64,000 nt of DNA from Tricholoma matsutake. Its lineage: Eukaryota; Basidiomycota; Agaricomycetes; Agaricales; Tricholomataceae. The notes beneath the pieces are model-generated. The model saw nothing but the letters and a program-made list of their open reading frames with translations, had not been told where the DNA came from and ran no database searches. Positions 40,681 through 52,207 of this stretch are shown here, piece after piece. The stretch's first letter is position 1. Every line of letters begins with the position of its first letter. Both the position numbers and the translations under genes were made by a program. The DNA is taken from assembly GCA_026075535.2 (NCBI GenBank), contig AP026540.1:6696001-6760000 (forward strand). Reading direction: 5' to 3'.

Positions 40681-40956
40681 GTAATGGAGACGTGGGCAAA
40701 AAATGATGCACTACCTAATGAGGATGACTATTTCTTCATACTTTATGAGCCTCTTGAGGACCCAGAGACAGCTTTTGCAATAAATGAGTTATATCACAAT
40801 ATTGTCCCTGTGATAGAGTCTTGAGTCCACATACCAGGTGGTCAGCTTGAACTAAATGGGGTACAGATCCCCCAAGATCAACTTACTGCAATAGAATGGA
40901 ATGCAGCTGTGATGTGAGATGCTGCGCATGTAGTCCCAAAGCCTGTTATAGTTGTC

Positions 40957-43827
40957 GTGCAGATAAACAGACAGAGCGTTTGTGCATTGGTTGACTCAGG
41001 ATCACTTGGCAATTTTATGTCTACAACATTAGCTGATCAGTTATGTGTAAAGCAAATAAATTTGGTTAAACCCCTACCATTGCAGTTAGCTGTGCAAGGT
41101 TCAAGGTCTAAAGTAAATGCAGGAATGAAAGTTCAGTTCCAATATCAAGAAATGAATGAGGAACGTTACTTTGATATAATCAACATTTCGAACTATGACC
41201 TGATTCTCGGTACACCATGGTTGTATCAGCACCAGGTGACCATCGGTCTTAACCCAACCACCGTCGTAATTGGGAGCAAAGAGTCACAGCCCCTAAAAGG
41301 AGAATCAGTGACTAGAATAGCTTCACGAGCCATGGATACTTACAATGAGAGAGTTGTTGAAGTGCGGGAGGCACTATACAGCTACGCAGATCCCATCTGT
41401 GTAGAGAATATTAATCACGATCTCCCGTTGCCGCCTCTTCATGCAATCAACCATACAATTCCATTGATTGATGCTGAAAGGGTTTATCCATGGCGCCCAT
41501 CGCGTTGTCCTGAAGCATTGCGACCACAGTGGGTAGCCAAAAGAGATGCATACCTGCGTATGGACAGGTGGAGGCAGTTGACAGCTACAACTGCTGCACC
41601 AATGCTAATGATAGTAAAACCAGGCACAAACCCGCCACTTTTATGGACTGTTGGTGATTTTCGTGCAAGAACTCTAAACACTAAAAAAATGGCCTCACCT
41701 CTACTGGCAATAGACGGCATCCTACATCGTGTTGCAAGTAAGAGATATTGGTCATTAGCGGATGTCAAAGATGCATTCGAACAGATCTGCATAGTCCCCG
41801 AACACATCCCCAGAACAGCTGTAACGACACCAGATGGGACTTTAGTTAGTCTTGTTGTGCAGCGGGGTGACTGTAATGCACCTGCTACTTGTCAGGCGCT
41901 TATGAATCACATATTTGCAGCATATCTTGGCATCTGGATGGACATGTACCTTGATGACATTGTCATTTACTCTGACATGCTAGAAGATCACATCAAACAT
42001 GTAAAAATTGTAATCGACATTCTTGCAAAGGAAAAACTTTACCTAAGTAAGTGAAAGCTTAAAATTCTTTGCGACGAGTTGAAGATTCTTGGTCATGTAA
42101 TTGACGGCAATGGCATCCATATGGACCCCGCTAAAATTAATAATGTGTTAGCGTGGAAAGTGCCAACAAACTGGGACTTACTATGAGGATTTCTTGGATT
42201 GGTCGGGTATCTAGCTGATGATCTTGTGAGCGTCTGAGTTCCTATGGGAGTGTTGACAATGTTAATGGGGGACACAGTTCCATTTTGTTGGGAATTCACT
42301 CACCAGAGGGCTTTTGAAGAGGTAAAGTGAATTGTGGCTGAAAGCCATGATCGCTACCGCATTCCATTAAAATATGGCCTGGACACAGATCCAATCTTCA
42401 TGGTAACGGATGGCTGCGCCACAGGGATATCAGGATTGGTGAGCCAGGGAAGGGATTGGAAGAACGCAAAAGTTGCAGCCTTCTATTCTATTAAGCTAAA
42501 TTCGGCACAGCAGAATTATGCTGTGCATGAAATTGAAATGTTTGCTGGTGTCGAGACAATGTTGAGGCATCGGGACATCCTGCAGGGTACTCATTTCAAG
42601 TGGATAACGGATCATAAGGGGCTTATTCACCTTATGAACCAGAAGAATTTAACGGGCAGGCAAGCCCATTGGATGGACAAGATTAGCGAGTTTGATTTCA
42701 AAGTAATCTATGTCCCAGGAGCAGAAAATGTGTTAGCGGATTTGTTAAGCCGAATCTATTCAGATGATGCACCTGAAACAGTGCGCTCAGAGGCCGAATT
42801 CACTAGACATGATGACAGTCATGTCTATCTTTCTATACACAACATTTCTGTTCCTGTTTTGATGGGCGCTGAAGCGGTAGCTGAGAGGCGCCGTCAGCCT
42901 CGAAAAATCCCTCCTCCTGCAGAAACAGGTCGGCCAGAAACCGGGGCCGAGTTTGCACAATGTGTGAAGGACCATTTTGTTCTCCTTGGCCCAGGAGCTC
43001 GAAAGGAGGGCAGGGTTGACGATCAACAAACAATGAGTACAAAGACTCAACAAACAATGAGTACAAAGACTCACCCTAAACCCACGCTAGATGCCCATGC
43101 ATCCAATTCAGAAAATATTGCTGATCATGAATGTGATCCTGGGCCCCAGCAAACAGATACCCCCGAGCTACCAATTCCTGACACTTCATTGATTGATGTT
43201 GTGTCTGGAGGGCATGACAGTATAGATCTGTTGAATGCAATTAAAAATAAATACCTTGAGGACCTGTTCTTTAAGAATATCATAGAACACCCAAAGGAAT
43301 TCAAGAACTTTGAAGTGACCAAAGGTGGGCTAGTGTACTTGAAAATTCAAGGATGCAAGCTTGTGTGCATTCCACAAGTCACGGTTAACGGGCGTAATGT
43401 CCAAGAAGTCATGATATCAGAAGCACACTCCCTACTAGCTCATTTGGGCACAACCAAAACCCTTGACTACCTCAGGGACCACATCTGGTGGAAAGACATG
43501 GTCAATGACACTCGTATTTATTGTGAAACTTGTCAGACATGCAAGCGGAGCAAACCTTCTAACCAAAAGCCTTATGGTCTATTGAATCCACTCCTGATTC
43601 CCAGATACCCTTGGGAGTCGATTGGAGCTGATTTTATTGGGCCGTTACCTGAATCTAATAATAGAGATGGGATCTTTGATTCAATTTTGGTCGTAATAGA
43701 TTTGCTTACTGCCATGGTCCACCTGATACCCAGCAGGACAGATTACACTGCCCAACAGATTGCTGAGCTAATGTTTGAACACATCTATAAATTACATGGG
43801 TTACCTAAAAATATCATTAGTGACTGA
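40957..43827 (+). pseudogene. G2 protease, RT, RNase H and integrase
   Basis: Protease VCALVDSGSLGNFMSTTLAD; RT with WTVGDFRARTLNTKKMASPL, SLADVKDAFEQICIVPEHIP and intact MDMYLDDIVIYSD; TGA at 42052; connection with GFLGLVGY after a TGA; RNase H with FMVTDGCATGISGLVSQG, YAVHEIEMFAGVETMLRHRD, WITDHKGLIHL; an acidic linker; zinc-binding HLGTTKTLDYLRDHIWWKD with C..C; and integrase core SIGADFIGPLPESNNRDGIF, then a TGA at 43825 in place of the Arg in SDRD. The usual gypsy domain order is kept. Confidence 0.88.
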
Positions 43828-44199
43828 GACGTGCTTTTTACAAGTGTATTTTGGCAACACTTACATAAATTGGTTGGTACAAAGCTAAAAATGTCTAGCG
43901 CATACCATCTGCAAACAGATGGCTCAACAGAACAAGCCAACTGGACCATAACCCAGATGCAGTACTTTACACTCCCCCCCCCCAGTCCAAGCAGACTCCA
44001 CTCGGACACACTCGGACACTCAGACTGTCCTAGGACTGTCCGAGTTGTCTGAGTAAAGTCCAAGGACTGCACTCGGACTTTGCTTGGACAACATCAATTG
44101 TGCATTTATTTACACTTTTTAAAGTATTGTCCAAGTAAAGTCTGAGTTCCAGTCTTAGATAAAGTCTTATAAGTCTCACAAAATGATGTGTGCACAGCA

Positions 44200-44272
44200 G
44201 GAATTGAACCAACAGCCTTCTGGACTAGCAATCACATGACAATGAAACATGCACACTCTACCACTTAAGCCA
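44200..44272 (-). ncRNA. tRNA-like Pol III promoter (SINE head?)
   Basis: On the minus strand, A box TGGCTTAAGTGG (44272-44261) and B box GGTTCAATTCC (44210-44200) fit the tRNA consensus, with about 50 bases between them. Acceptor arms do not pair convincingly, so this is not a functional tRNA call. Confidence 0.4.
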
Positions 44273-44629
44273 AGTAGTCATTTAAAGTTACATACATTAT
44301 ATCTATTTATTACTGAAATCTAATTTGTTATATATCATGAATAGATTATTAAATTGACCCCCTCGCATCTGTGCGAGGGGTAATTAATATGGGTAATTAA
44401 TATGTATAATACTAAGCCCTCCCCTCGCAAGCTCGAGGGGAGGGGGCCATAACTATCAATAATAAACATTAATTAAAAACACCCACCACGAGCAACTGTT
44501 GCTTGTGGCGGCGTTCATCTCTCCCCGGGTTGTCCCCTGGCCGTCTCACTCTCCTGTCCCCATTCTTCTCCCCCCTGAACCACCCCACGAGCAGGTGCTT
44601 GTAGGCATGGGGCGGGTGTCGTTGTGGGT

Positions 44630-44740
44630 GTCCCCACTCGTCGTCGTCTCCCTTCCCTCTTGTCTCCCTTCCCTCTTGTCTCCCTTCCATCTTGTCTCCC
44701 TTCCCTCTTGTCTTCCTTCCCCCTCGTCTCTTCACCCTCA
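44630..44740. repeat. CCCTCTTGTCTCCCTT microsatellite-like repeat
   Basis: About seven imperfect copies of a 16-bp unit (CCCTTCCCTCTTGTCT) are visible. No coding role is supported. Confidence 0.7.
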
Positions 44741-45564
44741 CCTTCCACCCTGCGAGCAGGGGCTTGCAGCAGCAGTGGTGGTGGTGTCCCCCCATCATCG
44801 TCATCACCAGTAGTAGTTTGTACCTAAAAAAAATTGGTTAGCATCAAAGAATGAAATGAGAAAAGGAAAAAAAAACTTACCTAGGACCCAAGAGACGTTG
44901 ACATCTCTTGGGGCCTTTTTTGTCTCCCTGTTGGTACCTGCACTCTTGCACCCCCCATCCACCCCACGAGCAGTTGCCTGCGGCGGTTATGGGGGGTGCT
45001 GGCTGTCGTTGGAGTCTCCCCTAATTGTCGTCGTTCCATCCATCGTCCACCCTATGAGCAGTGGCTCATAGGGCTGGGGCGGGTGGTGTTGTCGTTCCCT
45101 GTCATCATCATCGTCGTTAGCAGCTGCTCTCCCCCATGGAAGCGGTTGCTCGCACTGGCAGGGGTGGGTGCTGGGTCGTGGTCTCATTGTTGTTCCTCAT
45201 TTGGTGGTTTTGGGGTCATTGTGCTGCTACAGTATAGATATAACCTATAATTAATGAAAAAATGTGTTAGCTTAAAGAAAACATGAGAAAAGAAAAAAGA
45301 AAAAACTCACCTGGGGCCCAAACGACAGTAGAGTCATTTGGGCCCATTTCATCATGTGCTGGCATGGGGCCTGTGGCTGTGGGGTGTTCAGGGGGCAGTG
45401 GTGGCAGCGGGAGGGAGGTGTCATCGTTGAGTGGTGGTGGTGGTGGTGGTTGGTGATGATCGATGATGAGCTGGCATCATTGTTGGTGATGTGGCTGTGT
45501 TGATTTGTCATCACAGCCGGGGCAGTACATAGAGAGATAAAACTGTCTACCTGTAATGATACTT

Positions 45565-45628
45565 TAGTCTAATGGTTATATTGTTGCCTTAAATGTACTT
45601 TATCATGTGACTATGAGGGTTCAATCCC
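45565..45628 (+). ncRNA. Second tRNA-like Pol III promoter, opposite orientation
   Basis: A box TAGTCTAATGG (45565-45575) and B box GGTTCAATCCC (45618-45628), a close match to both consensus sequences. It faces the right end, mirror to the left copy. Confidence 0.4.
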
Positions 45629-45791
45629 TGTGGTAGCCACTGATTTTTCAGTCAATTATATAAGCAACTCGGACAGTCCTAGGACTGTATGAGTGCCGGT
45701 CCACTTGGACTCTGCTCGGATGCTTGGACAGTCCTAGGACAGTCCGAGTGTCCAAGCAGAGTCCGATCGGATTGGGGGGGGGAGTGTAAAG

Positions 45792-46905
45792 ACCTCCGGA
45801 GGAGGAACATGTATTGAGCATAATTTATAACTTCAAATCTTCTGCAGTCCAAGCATGGATAACGACTCATCATGATTGTTTAGTAGAGCTCACCTTTGTG
45901 GAATTTTTCACCGAGTTCAAGGACAAGTTCCTTCCTGCAAATTGGAAAGATGACCTCATTGCCACACAAATCACAATGCAAAGCTCACAAGCCTTTCTCA
46001 CATGGATGGAAGGTGTTCGCAAAGCAAACACTGAGTTGTCTATTGTGAAATCCACCTACCATATTCCCAAAGATAAATTGCGCACCCATTTCATCCTGTG
46101 TCTGTCGCCAGCGCTGAAGGCTTCCTACGATGCAAACAATACTCATGGAACACTGGATGCTATCATTGACCTCGAGGCTTGGGTTTGATGTGTACATCTC
46201 CTTGACTTAGAGAACCAGAACAAACATGAAGAATGGTTAAAAATTGCTCAAGCCTCAGTGCATGCAAACACTAAGAGCACAGCGATGCGAGCAGGCATGG
46301 GTTCGGCTAACAACGTAGGAAAGGTGAGCACGGCAACAGAAACCATGGGCAACACCAGCAGACCAAGTGTCCTCATAAACACCACCAACGCCCAACAGCC
46401 TTCCACACCTAAGCTTACTCAGGTAAAGCATGACCTGCTCAAATTGCACTGCAGATGTTTCCATTGCAGAGTTTTCTATGCAGGTCACTACACCCTGGAC
46501 TGCCTGCTTGGCACAAATGAGAGACCCAGCATGGAAGCTTGTAAAATGTCACCATTGCCACAGCACTGAAAGCAAAAACAGCATTTGAGGGGAAGAGCAG
46601 CTTGGTCATCACCACCGTGTTTGAAGAGGAGGACGACAGCAAAGATTTCGAAATGACATGGGGATGAAGCAAACAAGTATGTGCTAGATCTTTCCTTGCC
46701 ATCACACTTGTGGTGGGAGTGCTGCATCAATGCGCTGTTAACCTGTGCGCTGTTAACCTGTGCCCTGACTCCAATATGAGTGCTGATTGACCATGGTTCC
46801 CCCCCAGTGCTGATTTTGTCTGAGCTTGTTGAAATATTGGGACTAGTTCACCGCAAGTTATTCAAACCATTTGCAGTATCAGGAGCCTTCACAGACAGAA
46901 AGAGG
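45792..46905 (+). pseudogene. G3 gag and protease 5' part
   Basis: Gag domain with LSIIYNFKSSAVQAWITTHH, FKDKFLPANWKDDLIATQIT and KLRTHFILCLSPALKASYDA, a knuckle-like CRCFHC region near 46450-46500, then the protease start LIDHGSPPVLILSELVEILG at about 46780. The normal DTGSP is DHGSP here. The frame is cut by G4 at 46910 and resumes at 58301. The gag N-terminus is missing at the left border. Confidence 0.7.
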
Positions 46906-46910
46906 AGCAT

Positions 46911-47114
46911 TGTGGTGACCCAGGGCTTGACCCCATGTTTGTATATATTACTTTTCTTTGCTATTGACCTGGCTGGCCCCTATAGGCTATAAAGGGACCA
47001 ACCTTCTATTTACATAATAACCTTTTTACTACCACCTCAAATACACATGATAATATATGTTATTCGTGTTTAGCTCCTGTGTGATCTTAAGGGACCCCCC
47101 TCCGACTCACTACA
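46911..47114 (+). repeat. G4 5' LTR
   Basis: 204 bp. It differs from the 3' LTR by a 9-bp indel (TAGGCTATA region) and a handful of transitions such as ACATG/ACACG. Confidence 0.9.
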
Positions 47115-47358
47115 GTTTTTTAAACACTCAAACTCATATATAATTAAGCTCGACATCACCCCATCAGCGATGGTCATCAACACGACCCTGAACTTCTCCC
47201 ACAAAGGGAGAAAATTCTCAATGCGATCAGCGATGGAAGCATATCTGTCGCTAGGACCTGAATCAAGTTTCTTTGCACTCGACTCTTTGCTTTTCGCCCA
47301 CTGCTATGACCAAAATTCTTTTTCTCCATTGCTGAAGATTGTACCTCAAGAATGAGAC

Positions 47359-49817
47359 CATGGTTTTGACCAGGGCCAAGACCAAGAACAAGCTGAAGCC
47401 TGCTCCCAAGCAGGATGTGCAAGGTAAATCTCATCTGTTGCCATCAGGCTCGGAGTCTCCTTGGCATGCTCTGAAAGATTTGACTGGATCCCATCCACTC
47501 GAGGCACATACAAGCACCTCAAGAAATGACATTTCTCCTACTAGGGACTTTCAGACCCTCGAAGCACATACAGCCCCTTCGAGCCTCAGCCCACACCATC
47601 AATGGCCCACCATTGAGGACACCGATGACAGCGACCCCAAATCCAGAAAATCTTTCTCATCAAACAACAGTTGACGAGACACTCATTCCATTCCAGGACC
47701 TCCTCCTGGCTTGCAGAAGCTTTCTCCTCTGGATGAATTGACCCCAGAGCCCAGCAACAACCAGATTACCCCCAGTAGTGGTATCGATCTTCCCCGCAAC
47801 AGCCAGATGTATGAAACACCTGGATTATTCCCTGCTGTATGGCTGGATTTAACAGCATCAGCACCTGCAATGCTGATGAACACTGACGATCAGCTGCACC
47901 GACGCCTAGAGAACAAACCCCTCGAGGCCAAACCTCGAGAGGATGAATCAGACGACAAATTTGGAGCTGAGCATTTTGCTCAGGTCGCAATGGATATGTT
48001 TACCCGTTGCATGGATGCAAGAGAGTTTGAACCAAGTAAGTTGGAAAACCAACTTAAAGATCTGGCGTTAAGTTATGCCAGTCACTTTGCCCATAGGGAA
48101 ATAATCAACCCTACTATACCTCGTTCCACCGCAACAGAACGAGATCCCAACCCTGTCCAACCTCGTTCCACCAACCCAGCGGAATGAGAAAATCCTTCCA
48201 CCCCCAGACGTGGTTCCCCATGTCTACAGACCCCTGAGTTATCTCGTGAAGTACCTTCTAAAAAGAAGGTACACTATATCAACAAAAACAGGATTGTCCT
48301 TCAAAGGATACACGATGGCGATATCCAGGATGGACATCCCACCTCAATCCCCAATCAGGGGATCCATTTCAACAAGGATGGTCAACCTTGGGATAAGGAT
48401 GACCCTTCATTTTGCCATCAAAATCGAGAGAGCCCACCATCTGTAAATTCCAGATGGCCTGCGCAGAGTCATGCAGGCCATGGAGGACCACCAGATGGAG
48501 ATGGGTCCGGGGATGATGGTAATAGTGATAGCAACTCGATGTATAGCACATCGAGCAATGAAAGTACCAAACATTCTTCCCGATTTGAGGAAGAGGCATC
48601 CCACAGAAACTTGTCAAATCCCCGACAAGGAGCCCAAACATGCACTTCTTCCAGACGTACCCCATCTGGACATTCTGGTACCCCACGAGAACCATGTAGC
48701 CCTTACTGGTCTACATCTTCCTATCCCGATTCTTATCGAGATAAAGGCTCTTGCCATCCCTCAAAATATTTGAGGGACATTCATACCAAGATACATAGAC
48801 AGATTGACAACAAGGTCTCTGTCTTGACAGAGATTCCTGCCACTGAAGGCAAGAACGGTCCCAGAGTTCCCACTCCATCAAAGTACGGTGGCTTACCCAA
48901 CCACTGAAGCCTTTGAAAGATGGATGAATGCCCTTCTTCAGTGGTTGAAGGTGAACAAGGTGTGTGGCCCTGAACTAGACTCAGACCGCATTGAATATAT
49001 GGCGATGTTCCTTGAGAACACCACCCTCACTTGGTTTGAAGACAGCGTTGATGGTGCATACCATCAATGATCAGCCTGGACTTTCAAAGAAGTCATCACT
49101 GGCCTATACGACCAGTTTGTGCATGAAAATGCAACCCACAATGCGACTGACAAATTCTGGCACATCGAGTATAACGCCGATGAGGGCATTATGGGCTATT
49201 ACCACAAACTGGAGTGCTATGCTACCAGGATGATACAGGGACCCAATCCATTTACATTCAAAACACAATTGGTGACCGGGTTGCCCACAAGCATCATATC
49301 CTTTGTACTAGACAAAGGATGTTCCGCTGAGACAAGCTCAGTGCAAGATATCCTACACTTTGCCTGCCAGGTGGAGGAAATCGGTAAGATGAGAAAACAC
49401 TTCAACGAAAAGAAGTGTATAATGGATTCCACCAAGTCAAAGAGCACATCCTCTTCGACCAAAACTTCTAAAACAAAAGAACCTTCTCCCGAATGGTCTC
49501 ATGAACAATCCTGGGATCATTCTCAAAAACACGATAAGAACTATCATGATAGCTCTAAATATCCAGGGTTGAAGTATCCTACCAAGGAGCTTCAAAGTCA
49601 CAGCAATAGTGATCACCATAACAAAGATCGTTGTGATACTCGACATCATGCATCTGGAGGGAAACCATCCAGACACTCTGGATCCAAATCAGACAAAAGG
49701 TCTGATGACAAGAAGACCCCGAATTGTTACAGCTGTGGAGGTCCACACTACTCCACAGATAAGGGCTGCCCTAAGTATGGACAGCCCAAACCATTGGCTA
49801 AGATGTATGCTGCTTGA
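47359..49817 (+). pseudogene. G4 gag
   Basis: Starts MVLTRAKTKNKLKPAPKQ. Low-complexity N-terminal half, then AFERWMNALLQWLKVNKVCG, FLENTTLTWFEDSVDGAYHQ, FKEVITGLYDQFVHENATHN and a zinc knuckle-like CYSCGGPHYSTDKGCP (about 49729-49775). TGA/TAA stops and shifts occur near 47673, 48187, 48907 and 49070. The frame after 49070 is long and open. Confidence 0.75.
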
Positions 49818-49832
49818 GAAGGATCAGCATCT

Positions 49833-50764
49833 ATGACTGATCCCCAAACCTCCCGTGCTCAACCAAGCAGTGAGCACCATTCGAGTCCTACCCGGGACTC
49901 AGATTCACATTCTGTGATGAATGAGAGACTCGCCGCAGTGTACAGTGACTCAGAGGATAACTCTTGCTCTGAGTATGGGTCTGGCTTGTCAGACATGAAT
50001 CCTGACGGTTCTCAGTACAGTTCAGAAGGTGAACTGTGCCACTTGGAGTCTGACACTGGGGGTGATGCCAGTGAATATTCTGGAGCAGAGCACTTTGGTG
50101 CAATCCAAGAAATCCTTTCGGAGTATGACTCCGACAGTTTCCCCTCCACCCAGTCAGTATCCGACTCAGAGGAAGACTCTGAGGGCGAGATGGAGAGAAA
50201 TTCTCTGTCATTTTCTGAAAGACTAGGCATCATGATGGATGACCCATTCAGAAACAAGCCATGCTTCAGAGGCACGACCATTTTGAGGAAATCCTCAAAG
50301 AAAATAACCCGTCTTCTTCGCTCTGAGAAGGACAACAGGTGCTTCGTGGTGAAAATGAAGCTTCATGAACTTGAAGCTCTCATACTCCTCAATTCAGGCT
50401 GCACGTCTGATTTGATTTCCCCAGAGTTTGCCATGTCAGCAAATCTTAAAGCCCATGAGTTGGAAGAACCGGTCCCTTGCAATTAGGCACTGTTGGAAGC
50501 CATTCGAAGATCAACTTCGGACTATTCACTGATTTTGAAATTGGTGAAATAAAAAACACCCATTATTTCGATGTTGTTAACATTGATAGATATGATGCCA
50601 TTCTAGGCACTGTGTTCATGAGAAAACATGGTATAGTTCTAGACTTCAAATGTGACAAAGTACGTGTCAAGGGCAAACACCTCAATACCATTATCAAGGG
50701 CCCTAACACTTTCAAGCAAGCCCATCATCATGCTATGCATCCTCAACCTCCCAAGGATGAGTGA
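49833..50764 (+). pseudogene. G4 protease region
   Basis: An acidic Ser-rich linker is followed by LEALILLNSGCTSDLISPEF, which aligns with retropepsin D-S-G but has Asn for the catalytic Asp, then GEIKNTHYFDVVNIDRYDAI and LGTVFMRKHGIVLDF. Inactive as written. Confidence 0.7.
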
Positions 50765-50812
50765 CATGAGAGTGGCCACCTGGCCACACAAAAGAAGAAG
50801 GACCCAGACAAG

Positions 50813-51539
50813 TAGTGTTTAAAGGTCTGGTTTGGTCCAGTTTTTTGACCTCCAAGAGGGGCAACCGGCAACCGCAACTGCAACTGGACCGACCCAGATA
50901 TGGGGCAACTGCAACCGAACTGAGTAGGACCAGTCCACATCGGTTTGGTTGCCCCCAAAAAACTGGTTAAGACCGGTCTTAGTCACCATGAGGGGTGGGT
51001 TCCTTTCCTGTGATGATATACCCCACAAGTCATGTCACCATGAGGTGTGGGTTTCTCATTTCTGTAATAATTTTGTACATCATGGGAAAAAACCCACGAG
51101 TCATGTCGCCATGAGGTGCAGGTTCCTTTCCCGCAATGATATAACCCACAAGTCAGGTCACCATGAGGTGCGGGTTTCTCATTTCCATGATAATTTCATA
51201 TCTTTTCAGCAAATTATTATGGATATGAGCAACCCATGCCTCATGGTGACATGACTCATGGGGTATGTCCTCGTGGGAAGGGAACCCGCACCTCATGGCA
51301 ACCTGACTCGCGGGTTTTTTCCCACGATGTACACATCTTTTATGCACTGCAGAAAGACCAGTTGCAACTGATGGCAACCAGTCTTTTAACGGTTTTCAAA
51401 TATTTTCAAAATGAGGCAACTGGCAACCGGAATGACCCCAAATGTGGGCAACTGCAACCGATGGTCTGGTTGCATTCAGTCCAGTTCAGTTTGGTTGCGG
51501 TCATTTTTTTGGTTGCATTAACCAGACCTTTAAACACTA
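50813..51539. mobile_element. MITE M1, hAT-type (TAGTGTTTAAAGGTC family)
   Basis: Ends TAGTGTTTAAAGGTC and GACCTTTAAACACTA. Perfect 8-bp duplication CAGACAAG at 50805-50812 and 51540-51547. Internal copies of CACCATGAGGTG-GGGTTTC. It lies in the G4 pol frame. An ORF across its right end is an artefact. Confidence 0.9.
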
Positions 51540-52207
51540 CAGACAAGCCTGGTCTGAGTTCCACGAAGGTGCAACCTCCATCTGTTAGATGTAGGAATGT
51601 TGAAATGGAAGAAGTAGACAATGTTGACAAACATTGTCGGTCTACCCTGAGACCTTCAGACCCCGTCCTTTTAGGACCCAAAGAGGAACCCTTGAGCGAC
51701 AAAGAAGACGATCTAGAAGAGATTGTCCAGGAATTTACTTGGGATAGATTCCCCGAGGGACCCAGTTTTGAACCTCCTGGATTTGACCCCTCTATCCCTG
51801 CGGTACTTCCACCAGATCAGGTCGATGACCTGAATGACATACTCTTTGCAATTTGCGAAGAGCTGGCTGATAAAGCTAAAAGCAAAGGTGCCCTTTCAAA
51901 AAAGGACCTTCCATGCCTCTGGGAGGAGTGGAAACAATCTTGTCAGGACATCTGTTTCAACTTTGACATTTGTTATGTCAAAGGCAAATTGAACGAAGTA
52001 GCGGATGCTCTGTCCCGCTACTACCAATTTGACTCTTGGGATGATGCTCCATTAGTCCAACACTATGTCTTCGCAGATGTACGTCTCAATCCCAACCACG
52101 AGGATCTCCCATGGGATCGACATCTCGAAATCAAAAATCGAGTAATTGAAACTCGTTCTGCTGCTTCCCAGCAGAAACGAGTTAGTGAACAACTCAAAGC
52201 TCTTTGA
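51540..52207 (+). pseudogene. G4 pol linker fused to the end of RNase H
   Basis: Pre-RT linker (FTWDRFPEGPSFEPPGFDPS, LNDILFAICEELADKAKSKG) passes at about 51940 directly into FNFDICYVKGKLNEVADALS, the end of RNase H. RT and most of RNase H are absent, which indicates an internal deletion of roughly 1.3-1.5 kb. The TGA at 52205 ends the frame. Confidence 0.75.

Larger units (their letters stand above)
37057..43964 (+). mobile_element. G2: Gypsy-type retrotransposon body, 3' truncated
   Basis: Continuation of the gag opened at 30710. Order on plus: gag (37057 to about 39240), a repeated extra domain (39545-40680), protease, RT, RNase H, integrase. The integrase stops at 43964, where the tRNA-like element begins; no 3' LTR or chromodomain follows. 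In-frame stops are mostly TGA. Confidence 0.85.
43965..45791. mobile_element. 1.8-kb element with tRNA-like sequences in inverted ends
   Basis: Ends are CTTTACACTCCCCCCCCCC and its inverse, with a second shared block TCGGACAGTCCTAGGAC and CTCGGAC words over about 100 bp. Each end has Pol III-type A and B boxes facing outward (minus at 44272-44200, plus at 45565-45628). The middle (about 44340-45530) is low-complexity, CCCTCTTGTCTC-type and GGTGGTGG-type. No transposase is seen. If the true ends are CACTCC, the flanks show a TA duplication. It could be two SINE-like copies in inverted orientation. Confidence 0.55.

Noticed and set aside
44469..44807. Overlapping basic or Pro-rich ORFs on both strands
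   Set aside because: They follow the CCCTCTTGTCTC repeat and have no recognisable domain.
51236..51540. Coding-looking start inside MITE M1 that fuses to the G4 frame
   Set aside because: It is chance read-through across the right end of a MITE with a perfect duplication, not part of the protein.
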